From the NCBI RefSeq assembly GCF_029873635.1, contig NC_080418.1, positions 150,343,748 through 150,407,747 on the forward strand: a DNA stretch of 64,000 nt, read 5' to 3'. Below are positions 1 through 9,913 of this stretch, in pieces; the first letter of the stretch is position 1; every line of letters starts with the position of its first letter. This stretch comes from Malania oleifera (Eukaryota; Streptophyta; Magnoliopsida; Santalales; Ximeniaceae). Both the position numbers and the translations under genes were made by a program. The notes under the pieces are model-generated. The model saw only the letters and a program-made list of their open reading frames with translations, searched no databases and had not been told where the DNA came from.

Positions 1-283
1 GGTGGTAGGTTTCCGATTTTAGACCTTCTCAATGATAGTAGACAAGGCTGCAGTGATTGAGAGCGGCCTACAGAGAGGTGCAGCAGCACAGAGCCAAAGG
101 AAGGGGCCTGTGCCTTCTAATTATTAGGCAGGGTCCAGTTGAGGGCTGTGGAGGAGATATGGTAGAAGAGGGGGACGACGACAAGGAGGAAGAGATCAAG
201 CAGTACATGGCATACAAATGCCCTCTCTTTGTCCCAAATGTTTTAGGAGGCACCCAGGAGAGTACCGAGGGAGGGAGTTTATT

Positions 284-358
284 TGTTATCAGTGCCACCA
301 GCCTAGACATATCGCGAAAAACTGTCAGGCATCGCCAGTGGTAGCGGCTACTCCTTGA
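284..358 (+). pseudogene. Element A gag: zinc knuckle remnant
   Basis: Codons 284-325 read CYQCHQPRHIAKNC, a complete C-X2-C-X4-H-X4-C zinc knuckle as found at the end of retrotransposon Gag, which binds element RNA in virus-like particles. A TGA at 356-358 breaks the frame just downstream. The sequence left of 284 should be the rest of gag, but I can only read short open pieces in it and do not assign them. Confidence 0.7.
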
Positions 359-399
359 CCATATAAAGGAGGCTATCAAGCACCTCGAGGTGGACAGCA

Positions 400-1936
400 G
401 AGGAATACTGCTCTGGCCCAAGTTTATACACTGACGCCGGGAGATGTTGAGGCTGCGGGAGATGTGGTAACAGGTACTGTTTCAATATTGTCATTTAAAG
501 CTACTGTCTTGTTTGATTCAGGGGCGACTCATTCTTTTATCGCTCGTGAATATGTTAAGTTGTGTGGGTTTGAACTTTAGCAGTTAGATATTAGTTTGTC
601 TATTGTTATGCCGACTGAGGCTATAGGGATATGTAGAAAGGTACTCAAAGACTGTCTAGTGGGTATTCAGGGGAGGTCTTTGTCAGCTAATTTGGTGGTT
701 TTAGATATGTATGGGTTTGAGGTAATCTTAGGGATGGACTAACTTGTGGCTCACTATGCCAGTATTGACTGCCATCAGAGAGAGGTAGTATTTAGACCTC
801 TAGAGGAACATGAGTGCAAATTTGTAGGATCATGTGTGCGCACCCCACCTCAGTTACTATCTGCTATTCAAGCACGTAGATTGCTATTAGAAGACTATCA
901 GGGATATTTAGCCTATGTGAAGGCAGTATTAGAAGGGGAGCTGAGGGTGGAGGATATCCCAATGGTGAGGGATTTTCCTGATGTATTCCCCAAGGATTTT
1001 TCGGAACTACCTTTTGATCGTGAGGTAGAGTTTGTTATTGATCTGGTTTTGGGGACAGCGCCGATTTTAAAGGCGCTGTATAAAATGGCACCAGCAGAGC
1101 TGAAAGAATTAAAAGAATAGTTGCAGGAACTATTAGATAAAGGATTTATTCGGCCCAGTGTGTCGCTGTGGGGAGCGCCAGTTTTGTTTGATAGGAAGAA
1201 GGATGGGTCAATAAGGTTGTGCATTGACTATAAGGAAATAAATAAAGTAACTATCAAGAATAAATACCCGCTCCCGCGTATCGATGATTTGTTTTACCAG
1301 TTACAGGGGATGCAGATCTTTTCGAAGATAGACTTACGCTCTAGGCACCATTAGGTGAAAGTCAGGGCGGAAGATGTTTCGAAAATGACATTTAGAACAT
1401 GGTATGGACACTATGAATTTCTAGTTATGCAGTTTGGGTTGACGAATGCTCCTGCAGTGTTTATGGATTTGATGAACAGGGTCTTTCACCAGTATTTGGA
1501 TCAGTTTGTGGTGGTATTTATTGATGATATACTGGTGTATTCAAAGAGCCTAAAGGAGTATAAGGAGCATCTGAATATAGTGTTTCAGGTGTTGTGAGCG
1601 AAGAAACTATATGCGAAACTTAAGAAATGTGAGTTTTGGCTAGAACAGGTTACCTTTCTTGGACACATTATATCCAAGGGTGGTATTTTTGTTGATCCGA
1701 GTAAGATTGAGGCGGTAATAGACTAGGTACGACCAAAGAATGTGCGCAAGATTAGGAGTTTCCTAGGATTGGCTGGGTATTACTGCAGGTTTGTTGAGGG
1801 CTTCTCTAAACTATCAGGCACATTGACCAGATTGACCAGGAAGGGAGTGAAGTTTGAGTGGTTTGATGAATATGAACAGAGCTTCCAGGAATTGAAGTAG
1901 CGACTCATCACTGCGCCTATGTTGATGATTCCTTGA
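400..1936 (+). pseudogene. Element A pol: protease and reverse transcriptase, with in-frame stops
   Basis: One reading frame runs from the protease to the end of the RT. The protease keeps its active-site motif DSGATHSFI at 515-541. The RT fingers and palm follow, with the catalytic motif FIDDILVYS near 1520-1546. In-frame stops lie at 578, 740, 1118, 1352, 1595, 1724, 1898 and 1934. Most stand where element B or the family has Gln (CAA/CAG) or Trp (TGG), so they look like C-to-T or G-to-A decay rather than frameshifts. The polyprotein would have processed Gag-Pol and copied element RNA; it cannot be made from this copy. Confidence 0.88.
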
Positions 1937-2300
1937 GGAGAAGAGGGATTTGTAACCATAAAGGGCTTGGATGCGTGTTGATGCAGCGAGGGAGAGTGAT
2001 AGCCTATGCCTTACGATAGTTGAAAGAATATGAGAAGAACTACCCTACTTATGATCTATAATTGGCAGCGGTTGTTTACGTGCTGAAAATTTGGAGGCAC
2101 TGTCTATATGGAGGTATATATGAGATATTTACTGACCATAAGAGCTTAAAGTATTTCTTCACGCAAAAGGAATTAAATATGAGGTAGAGAAGATGACTAG
2201 AGCTAATAAAGGATTACAACTACACTATCAGCTACCACCCGGGAAAAGCTAATGTGGTTGCTGATGCTTTGAGTCAGAAATTAGTGGATTCATCTGTGTC
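1937..2300 (+). pseudogene. Element A RNase H, core deletion
   Basis: The sequence around 1950-2290 matches the RNase H of element B: a segment with [16 protein letters not shown]-like coding, then [10 protein letters not shown] and SYHPGKANVVADAL. At about 1958-1966 the text jumps from the strand before the first catalytic Asp directly to KGLGCVLM. The segment equivalent to B's IIYSDAS is missing, which removes a catalytic residue and shifts the frame. Several further stop codons are present. Confidence 0.75.
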
Positions 2301-2463
2301 TACAGTGGAGATTCAGCATCTGATCCAGATGGATTTGGAGAGGCTCGGTGTGGAGTTGGTAGAAGGCAATCACCAAACATTTATTGTTAACCTAGTTTTG
2401 CAGCCAACTCTACAGTAGAGAATTAAAGTAGCTCATAGGAATGATGCAGAACTAGTAGAGCTT

Positions 2464-3464
2464 ATGGGGAAGGTACAAGACGGTCAGGAAACAGAGTTCA
2501 GCATCTTAGATGATGGAGCCTTCAGGTTTCGTACCAGGTTATGCGTTCCTGCCGACCTTGAGATCAAAAAGGTTATTCTGAAGGAAGCACATCGGTCTTT
2601 GTATACTGTACATCTAAGTAGCACTAAAATGTACAGGGATCTGCAAGAGTCCTTCTGGTGGAGCAACATGAAGAGGGAGATAGCTCAGTATGTGGATCAG
2701 TGTTTGACGTGCCAGCAAGTGAAAGTTGAGCATCAGAGACCGGCGGGATCATTGCAGCCACTTCACATTCCTGAGTGGAAGTGGGAGCATATAGCGATGG
2801 ATTTTGTCACAGTATTACCATCGGCGTTGCGTGGACAAGACGCTATTTGGGTGGTGGTGTATCGACTGACAAAGATTGTCCACTTTTTGCCGATCAGAGT
2901 TAACTACTCCATGGACAGATTGGCTGAGTTATATCTAGGAGATAGTTAGGCTACATGGCATCCCAGTGTCCATAGTTTCAGATAGAGACCTATGGTTCAC
3001 ATCTCCTTTTTGGAAGAGTCTGCAAGGGGCCATGGGTACTCAGTTATTGTTCAGCACAACTTTTCATCCTCAAACAAAAGGGCAGACAGAGAGGATAATA
3101 CGGATTCTGGAGGATATGTTGCGAGCATGTGTGCTGGACTTTGGAGGTCGTTGGATACAATATTTGCCACTGGTCGAAATTGCGTATAACAACAGCTACT
3201 AGGCCAGCATTGGAATGACACCGTATGAGGTATTATATGGCAGGAGGTGCTGATCTTCATTGTACTGGGATGAGATTGGGGAAAGAAAGATTTTGGAGTC
3301 AGAGCTGATACAGCAAACTCAGGATAAAGTCAGACTCATTAGAGACAGGATCAAAACAGCACAGAGTCGGCAGAAGAGTTATGCAAATACTTGCCGGCGA
3401 GAATTGGAGTTTGACGCAGGAGATCACGTATTCCTGAAGGTGGCACCGATGAAAGGGGTTATGA
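2464..3464 (+). pseudogene. Element A integrase, split by element B
   Basis: The zinc-binding HHCC part is at about 2589-2715 (ending DQCLTCQQVK). The first catalytic Asp is in MDFVT (about 2799). The second, in SIVSDRD, is shifted to another frame after a break near 2940-2966. The catalytic Glu is kept in GQTERI (about 3093). The C-terminal part ends at MKGVM at 3464, where the 5' LTR of element B begins. The next residues of the same protein are found from 15060 onward. Confidence 0.85.
3460..3464 (+). repeat. Target-site duplication of element B, left copy (TATGA)
   Basis: TATGA directly precedes the TG of the 5' LTR at 3465 and is repeated at 15059-15063, right after the terminal CA of the 3' LTR. 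A perfect 5-bp duplication is the signature of integrase-mediated insertion. Confidence 0.93.
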
Positions 3465-3489
3465 TGTAGAGACCCAAACCATAATAAGC

Positions 3490-3690
3490 TGGGTTCGTTG
3501 ACGAAGGAGTCACGTTCATCAACGAAGTCCTTTAGAGCCTCGTCGACGAAATTCAAAGCCTCGTCGACGAGCAAATACCGAGCGGGTGAGAGAAATATCC
3601 GGAATTTGGGCTTGGCGACGAAGGGATGGCTTTGTTGACGAGCTGTGTAGCGGATTCGTCGACGAAGACGCTGCCTCATCGACGAGTTGG
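3490..3690 (+). promoter_or_regulatory. Array of TTCGTCGACGAA-like palindromes in U3 of element B
   Basis: About eight imperfect copies of the self-complementary core TCGTCGACGA (for example around 3541, 3564, 3656 and 3680) are packed into 200 bp just upstream of the TATA box. The same array recurs in the 3' LTR (about 12985-13160) and in two other LTR families in this window. A role in transcription is inference from position. Confidence 0.55.
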
Positions 3691-3706
3691 ACTTGGTCAA
3701 AGGCCC

Positions 3707-3714
3707 TATAAATA
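3707..3714 (+). promoter_or_regulatory. TATA box of element B 5' LTR
   Basis: TATAAATA in the context GGCCCTATAAATATCC, between the palindrome array and a CT-rich presumed leader. The 3' LTR has the same box at 13180-13187. Confidence 0.6.
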
Positions 3715-4375
3715 TCCATTTTAGTTGCTTATAAGCTAAGTTTCTCTCCCAAAAGCTCTCTCTCTCTCTCTCTAACCTACGATTTTCTCTCTCTCTCTCT
3801 CTAAGATTCTTCACCGTTCGTCGTTTGTTCCAAAAACGGAGGGTATTGCGTGGATCAAAAGAGGAAACTCTACAATTTTAACGGATCAGATCGTCGTTTC
3901 GAAGATTTTTGGGTTTTCCCAAAAATCAAGGTAAGGATCTGATTCCATTTTTAATTAGGCAGTTGTGTGGTAATCTATATTTTAGAGAAGTTTTGTTCTG
4001 TGGTTTTTAGGTTTCGAGGATCTCGGGTTGTCGGTTTGGACCGTTTTGTACGTGATTTCGTTTGGGTTTAAGGTAAGGGGAATTTGATTACAACAACATT
4101 TTTAGAAAACTAAACCGCTAAAAAGCTAGTTTATACTTATATGTATGATTTAACTACTTATTTGTTAAATTCTACCAAGTAGAAATGCCGATTTTATGAT
4201 TTTACGATTTTTGGTAAAAATGAGGATTTTGGCGTATGATCTCCAATTCTTACGAAAATCACTTATTTGCATTTATATTATAATAGGAGATGCTTGAATC
4301 CTTTACTTTTCCTTTTCAATGATGTTTACTGGATTTATATCATTTAGCGGATTTTTGGATTAAACTTGTGTGATA

Positions 4376-4535
4376 TATGTTGAAATGGAAATGTATGAAT
4401 TTTCTATACTATTGATATAGATCATGGGAATGGAGTTCCAATTTGTTATACTGAGTATGTTGAAATGGAAATGTATGAATTTTCTATACTATTGATATAG
4501 ATACGGGAACGAAGTTCCAATTTGTTATACTGAGA
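4376..4535 (+). repeat. 80-bp tandem duplication inside LTR B
   Basis: Two adjacent 80-bp copies (4376-4455 and 4456-4535) start TATGTTGAAATGGAAATG and end in TTGTTATACTGAG. The 3' LTR also has both copies (from about 13856), so the duplication predates the insertion. Confidence 0.85.
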
Positions 4536-5703
4536 ATGTGGAAAACGGAGGCTGACGATACACCGAGCTGAATTAGTAAACAAAAAGGGGTAAATTGAGT
4601 GAAAAGGTACCGGTTTGAACCCAATGTGATTATCTGAAATTGTGAAAATATTGGAATTGCACAGGTTACTATATTTTTCTATAAATTGTATATATGATAC
4701 TAGAACCACAGCTTGTGACCAAAAGAAGTTGAAAGAAACTTCAGTAAAAGGGGTTGAAAGATACTCCAGTTTGGGGGTTGAAATAAACTCCTAGAGCTAG
4801 GTAGCAATGTAGTGACCCTAATTAACTTAATATAAAATGTCACATAATAGATAAAATGGTCAACCTGAACCCGTGGGTAGCGGGGACACCTGTCATTCAC
4901 ATCGGAAAACCTAGCAGCAATAAACATAAAATCTCAAACATCCAATCATAAAAGATAATACCAGAGTTATCTACCTTTCCAAAATACTGTATTCATTTAC
5001 ATTCTTCCAAAATATCAAATTAACTCTAGAATGAGACACAAAATAATTCTGACCCTAGTACAAAATCTTACCCTCCTAATGGGGTAATATCCCTACTCAA
5101 CGGCGGTCACGACCCGCCGATCACTCAGGGTCTCTTGAAAAATTAATTAATGTTGGGAGTGAGACACTTCTCAGTAAGGGAAAATAAACTAAATACAATT
5201 GTGTGGCAACATGAATATTTAATGCAATTATACGAAAACAGTACATTTCATATTTCATAAACGTTCATCATATCATACTGAAAAATCACATGCTTTCGTA
5301 TTTTCTAGTAAGTTATATCATACATAAAACATTTGTTATATAGATAATATGTACCCAGGATGAATAGCTTGCTGGTGTCATGTATTACACCCCATGATGG
5401 GTTGTGCAGCCCGAAGGCGGGATCCGATAATGGCTGGCTGACCACTACCGAGTCAAATATGTCTGTAAGTACGATAAGCCTGCCACACCCTGGTCCGGAC
5501 TACCAGGTGGACGTCCACACTCTACTGAAAGCCACATCGACTATCCATCTCCTATCCCCTCGTGGGATGGTTGGCACTAATCTGACGTAGATATCTGATC
5601 TACAATATAGCCGTGGTACCGAGCTCCTGAAACTGAACTAAACTTGCATCCGGGTTCTGATAACATATAGTACTTGGTAATATAACATCTTTCGTAATTT
5701 CAT

Positions 5704-5905
5704 AGGTACGGCCTCATGTCGAAAATATAAATACGGCCTCGTGCTGATAGTATAAATACGGCCTCGTGCCAAAATCATAAATACGGCCTTGCGCCGATAA
5801 CATAAATACGACCTCGTGCCAATAGCATAAATACGGCTTCATGCCAAAATCATAAATACGGCCTCGTGCTGATAACATAAATACATGGCCTCGCGCCAAA
5901 ATCGT
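5704..5905 (-). repeat. Tandem repeat, about eight copies of a 25-bp unit
   Basis: Units of the form ATAAATACGGCCTCGTGCC plus a variable six-base tail follow each other across 200 bp of the solo LTR. Copies differ at one to four positions. The reading frame stays open through it (61 codons), but this is a by-product of the repeat. Confidence 0.85.
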
Positions 5906-6122
5906 TTTAGGTATATATATATTCTGAAAATAAATCGTTTATCATATATTCGTCAAAATCATCCCAACATAACTCATCTTTTCAAAATACCTGAAACCAT
6001 ACTTTGTTCGTAAAACCTTCCATATCATAATACATTTCACGTAAAATAATATTCATGCCACACATGAGCTGTTTAAAGTCCTACTTTATATTCTAAAAAC
6101 GTGATTTTCTAACATCTCATAC

Positions 6123-6123
6123 C

Positions 6124-6180
<57 letters not shown>
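6123..6180. repeat. (TA)n microsatellite
   Basis: About 29 uninterrupted TA units inside the solo LTR. Confidence 0.95.
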
Positions 6181-6182
<2 letters not shown>

Positions 6183-7398
6183 TAACATCATAGTAGTTTT
6201 TTCCCAATCATACATTCCATTCGTAATAAAAAAATATAACATATGTTTTTCAGAAAATAAATTTACTCATAATCAGTAATATTTTGTATGGAAAATAACT
6301 GCTTTAGTTTATTCCCTTACCTGACTATTGAGAAAGCCCCTAAATTATCCTAGCCTAACCCCCCGTAGGATTTCCTGATCAATACCTTGAAACTGAAAAT
6401 TCCCAATATTAAACTTCCGTATTTTCATACGTACATCATTTCCTATAACTATCACAAGACCAAATATGGCTTAAAAAGCCTTACCTCAACTCGGGGATGA
6501 TTTCCAACTTCGTATTCCCAACGATCCGCTTCGGCAAACTCGTAGAGAACTTCGCCAGGAGTGTCGTGGTGACTTCGGATTGTCGATCTGACATATATTT
6601 GGCCCAAAAATGATGAGAGAGAGAGAGAGAGAGGGCCGAAGGGGGGAGAGAGAGGAGAGTATTAGCTTCTTTAGGAAGTCAAAATCCAGATTTCAATATT
6701 TATAGAGCAGGGGAATTCGTCGATGAGCCATGTCATTCGTCGATGAATTCTTCATTAATTTCTTCGACGAAATTCAGTCCTTGTCAATGAAATTTAGTCG
6801 GCTCACAACCCCTCTCGGTAATTTTTCGTCGACGAAATTCAATCTTCGTTGACGAATTTTCTAAAGCCCTCGTTAACGAATATAGGGGATTCATCGAGGA
6901 AGCCCTGTGATCTCCCTTCGATGATTTCTTCCAAAGTGCAATGTCATCGACGAAGTCTACGGCCTCCTTCTGTTTCTATTTCTCTCCCTCTTAATTATTC
7001 AAATTCCATTTTTATTCGGGTTGTCACAAGCGATGCTGGAAGTACAGTGCAACCATACATGGGAAATCAGTATGGGTACGTTAGATGGTCGACCTGCGAG
7101 GAGTTAGTAAGCTGCTGGTAAAAATAAACCAGGGGGCGGTCTGACTATAAAAATGCTTGGCTTTGTCTGCACGAACAGGACACTGTCAGAGGCAATCAGT
7201 GCACAACCCGTGCCACGGGGTAAACAGGCAAATTGTCATATCAAGCTGGAGGTGTTCCAATAATCATATGCATGATTTAAATACTAAATGTGCAGATAAA
7301 TGTTATATGTTACAGTATTATAAACAAATGCTTCAAATCTATGAGTTTTTAGGAGAATATGCATATATGTAGTCACACACTGTTGTAGCATTTTCTTC

Positions 7399-7421
7399 CT
7401 TACTGAGAGGTGTCTCACCCC
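7399..7421 (+). promoter_or_regulatory. Conserved inverted-repeat motif near LTR B 3' end
   Basis: CTTAC followed by TGAGAGGTGTCTCACCCC; GAGA and TCTC can pair around GGTG. Versions of it occur in the 3' LTR (14653-14675) and in three other LTRs here, each 290-430 bp from the LTR 3' end. Its function is unknown; it could be an RNA structure in U5. Confidence 0.5.
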
Positions 7422-7497
7422 ATTATACAACCTTTGTTTTCAGGTCCATCAGTACGTCGATCCTAGTAGTTGAAGGGAATGGGGAGATTATTTTTGG

Positions 7498-7588
7498 TTT
7501 AGCTTACGTAAGCATTTGAATCTTGTATTAAATTAGATGAAGTTTAGCTTACGTAAGCATTTGAATCTTGTATTAAACTTAGATGAAG
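7498..7588 (+). repeat. 46-bp tandem duplication private to the 5' LTR
   Basis: Two copies of a unit starting TTTAGCTTACGTAAGC stand next to each other. The 3' LTR has one copy (about 14751-14796), so this arose after insertion of B. Confidence 0.85.
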
Positions 7589-7853
7589 TTCCTTTTTGGA
7601 GGGTTGTAATAACAGGATTTATTCTATGTCTGAATTCATGTAATTATGGATGTATTAGTAAACTCTGGTATAAGACTAATAGTAATCCCAATGGGTGTTT
7701 ATGTTTTTCCGCGACATTTACATCGAAATTATGTATGATTTATACCCGTATGTCCCTAGTTAGGGTAGGTTGTTTACGTATCTTGAACAGGTACATGTAT
7801 TATATATTTGGGTTAATGGCGCTGGTCCGTATAAAGGGTTAGGTTGTTACAGT

Positions 7854-7866
7854 TGGTATCAGAGCC
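7854..7866 (+). other. Primer-binding site of element B (initiator tRNA-Met type)
   Basis: TGGTATCAGAGCC, two bases after the LTR end, is the usual complement of the 3' end of plant initiator tRNA-Met used to prime minus-strand DNA. Confidence 0.88.
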
Positions 7867-8258
7867 CTTTAACCAGTCGGAAGTGTGTTTTGATGCATGC
7901 TGTCTGGTTAGGGATATGTATTCAGGACTTAGGAGTTGCTAGTTCTGTAGTTTAGAATATACCAGAGTATAGGACAAGGATAAGACCTTGGATTTTTCTT
8001 TGTATATCTGGAGACGAAAATTCATCGATAGACTTTTGTGTTTTCTGGATCAGTCGAAAGGTTCAAAAAATCACGGCAATCCATTGACGATTTTGTTTCC
8101 TAGTAGAAGTGCAGAATTTGAGTTCGAATGATAACGTTAAACTAATGGAGTACGTCAATATCAGGGATATGAATTTAAGGGATTGAGTCTATAATATGAT
8201 AGTAGCAGTGACGGGTAGGCTATTACTTTTCTAATGGATTCTCGTAAATGTTTTCAGG

Positions 8259-9145
8259 ATGGAATCCAGGGATATCACTGCCAACGTGGGAGGCAGTAGT
8301 AGTGAGGGTTCCGGCCCTGAGGCTGGTAATGATTCTACTAGTGTGTTGCATGACTTCGCACAGCAGCTTATGGCTGAGGTAGTGCGGATGAATAGGGGGC
8401 AGGATCGTCCTACGACTGAGTTGGGTTGCTCCATTGAGCAATTCACCAGGTTGAAGCCCTTGGCTTTTGGAGGCAGTGCAGATCCATTTCGTACTGAGAA
8501 TTGGATCCAGGAGATCGAGAAGATCCTGGATGTGTTGAAAGATGGTGGGTGTCTATAAAGAAAATGGAAGAGCACCGACCGATACCAATAGCGTTGATGT
8601 GGGCCTGATTCAAAGAGCTATTCTTTGAACGTTATTTTTTGGCCACAGTTAGAAACGCAAAGATGGAGGAATTCATGAATCTGACGCAGCAATCGTTGAC
8701 AGTGCAGCAGTACGATGCCAAGTTCCAAGAGTTGTCTCGATTTGCTCCATTCGTGATACCGTATGAAGCAAAGAAGGCTTTGAAGTCTCAGAGCGGTTTG
8801 AGGAGCGAGATCCGTAAGTAGACAGCAATTTTGCAATTGCAGGACTTTGCTACGTTGGTTGATAAAGCCACGGTAGCAGAAGAGTGATTGCTGAAGGACA
8901 CAGAGGTTCAGGTCATGAAGAAGAGGCCAGCGCCTCCTATTTCTTCGTCTGGGACAGGACAGGGTAAGTGGAAGAAGAACAGTGGTGGTACGTCCCAGAA
9001 TACCGCACGTGTTCAACGTTGCTCTTTATGTGGTAAAACACACCTTGGGCAGTGTTGGTTGTCTACGGGGGCCTGTATACGGTGTGGTAGGCAAGGACAT
9101 CAGATGAGAGACTGTCAGATGCATAGGAATAGTGGAACCTCGTAG
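8259..9145 (+). pseudogene. Element B gag
   Basis: The start at 8259 gives MESRDITANVGG, which fits an acidic Gag N-terminus. The retrotransposon gag domain is split: 8259-8558 (FTRLKPLAFGGSADPF) ends in a stop, the domain resumes at about 8614 (FKELFFERYF), and a TAG at 8819-8821 cuts it again. The C-terminal piece 8888-9145 has two Cys-rich motifs, CSLCGKTHLGQC and CIRCGRQGHQMRDC, the second a full CCHC zinc knuckle. Gag would form the particle that packages element RNA. At least two breaks make this copy dead. Confidence 0.85.
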
Positions 9146-9196
9146 CAGCCATATAGGGGTAATACTCAGGCACAGCATGGTGGTCGGCAAGGGGGT

Positions 9197-9871
9197 ATGA
9201 CCCAGGCAAGGGTGTATTCTCTAACTCCGGCCGATGTTGAGAACGCGAGCGATATTGTCACAGGTATTATTTACATGCTTTCTCATAAAGCTATTGTATT
9301 ATTTGATTATGGGGCAACACATTCTTTTATTTTTCGTGGATTTGTGAAATTGTGTGGATTTGAGGTGCAACGGTTAGATTATGAACTGGTAGTAGCTACA
9401 CCATCTGGGTCTACGGTCGGGTGTAGCAGTGTAGTTTGTGACTTTCTGGTTGAAATACAGGGGAAGACATTAGCAGTTGAACTTGTGGTGTATGACATGG
9501 TTGGCTTTGATGTCATCTTTGGGATGGACTGGTTGTCATCCAGTTATGCCAGTATTGACTACCACAGGAGGGAGGTGTTGTTCAGACCGCTTGGGGAATA
9601 GGAATTTCAGTTTTTAGGGTCGTGTGTGCGTTCTGTATCATGGATCCTTTATGCTATACAAGCTAGAAGGTTACTCCTTAAAGGGTGCCAAGGTTATCTG
9701 GCGTTTGTGAAAGACACGACAGTAGAGGAACATGATCTGGCTTTTGTGAAAGACACGCCAGTAGAAGAATGGGATGTGGAGATGATCGCGGTAGTGCACA
9801 AGTTCCCTGACGTATTTCCAGAGGACTTGCCAGGTTTATCTCCAGATCGTGAAGTGGAATTTGCCATATAA
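9197..9871 (+). pseudogene. Element B protease, active-site change
   Basis: Retropepsin-like domain. The active-site motif reads DYGATHSFI (Asp codon 9305-9307) where the family, and element A, have DSGATHSFI; the Ser next to the catalytic Asp is replaced by Tyr. The flap and second half (IFGMDWL) are recognisable. A TAG at 9599-9601 ends the frame. A short duplication (AFVKDT repeated) is visible at about 9700-9760, and an in-frame TAA follows VEFAI at 9871. Confidence 0.82.
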
Positions 9872-9913
9872 TTAGCTCCCGGTACGAAGCCGATATCGAA
9901 AGCTCCGTATCGT

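Larger units (their letters stand above)
1..3464 (+). mobile_element. Element A, left part: decayed Ty3/gypsy chromovirus
   Basis: This is the left portion of an old Ty3/gypsy LTR retrotransposon; its 5' LTR and most of gag lie off the left edge. Domains appear in the order gag zinc knuckle, aspartic protease, reverse transcriptase, RNase H, integrase (gypsy order). The frame is constant from the knuckle (284) to about 1936 apart from point stop codons, and shifts after that. At 3464 the reading of the integrase C-terminus stops abruptly. It resumes at 15059 on the far side of element B, so A is the host of a nested insertion. The protein resembles element B and belongs to the chromodomain-bearing (Tekay/Del-like) group; the exact clade is my inference. 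Confidence 0.92.
4808..7028 (-). mobile_element. Solo LTR (minus orientation) inside the 5' LTR of element B
   Basis: The 3' LTR of B reads straight through GGTAGCGATGCTGG. The 5' LTR has an extra segment beginning TGTAGTGACCC and ending GTTGTCACA at this point, flanked by AGCAA (4803-4807) and AGCGA (7029-7033), a 5-bp TSD with one mismatch. No coding region is left, so it is a solo LTR produced by LTR-LTR recombination. Orientation is minus: on the reverse strand the palindrome array (6716-6960) precedes a TATA box (6697-6706), then the CT-rich leader, then the inverted-repeat motif at 5156-5179. Confidence 0.9.
3465..7851 (+). repeat. 5' LTR of element B, interrupted by a solo LTR
   Basis: Starts TGTAGAGACCC and ends TTACA, immediately before the primer-binding site. 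It matches 12960-15058 along its length except for the insert 4808-7028 plus its TSD. U3 holds an array of TCGTCGACGA-like palindromes (3490-3690) followed by a TATA box (3707-3714) and a CT-rich leader. A GT-AG-like region (AGGTAAGG) follows. It carries a private 46-bp tandem duplication at about 7498-7588 that the 3' LTR lacks. Confidence 0.93.

Noticed and set aside
5714-5899. 61-codon minus-strand ORF with repeated GRIYDFG-like words
   Set aside because: It only reflects the 25-bp tandem repeat of the solo LTR.
5704-5905. Possible CRISPR-like array because of regular repeat spacing
   Set aside because: Plant nuclear DNA; units are contiguous without unique spacers, and there are no cas genes.
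3465-7851. Reading 3465-7851 as one 4.4-kb LTR family distinct from the 2.1-kb copy
   Set aside because: The size difference is fully explained by the solo LTR at 4808-7028 and small duplications.
7854-7866. A tRNA gene, since tRNA-Met-like sequence occurs at 7854, 47427 and 56042
   Set aside because: Only the 12-13 bases complementary to the tRNA 3' end are present at LTR borders; these are primer-binding sites.
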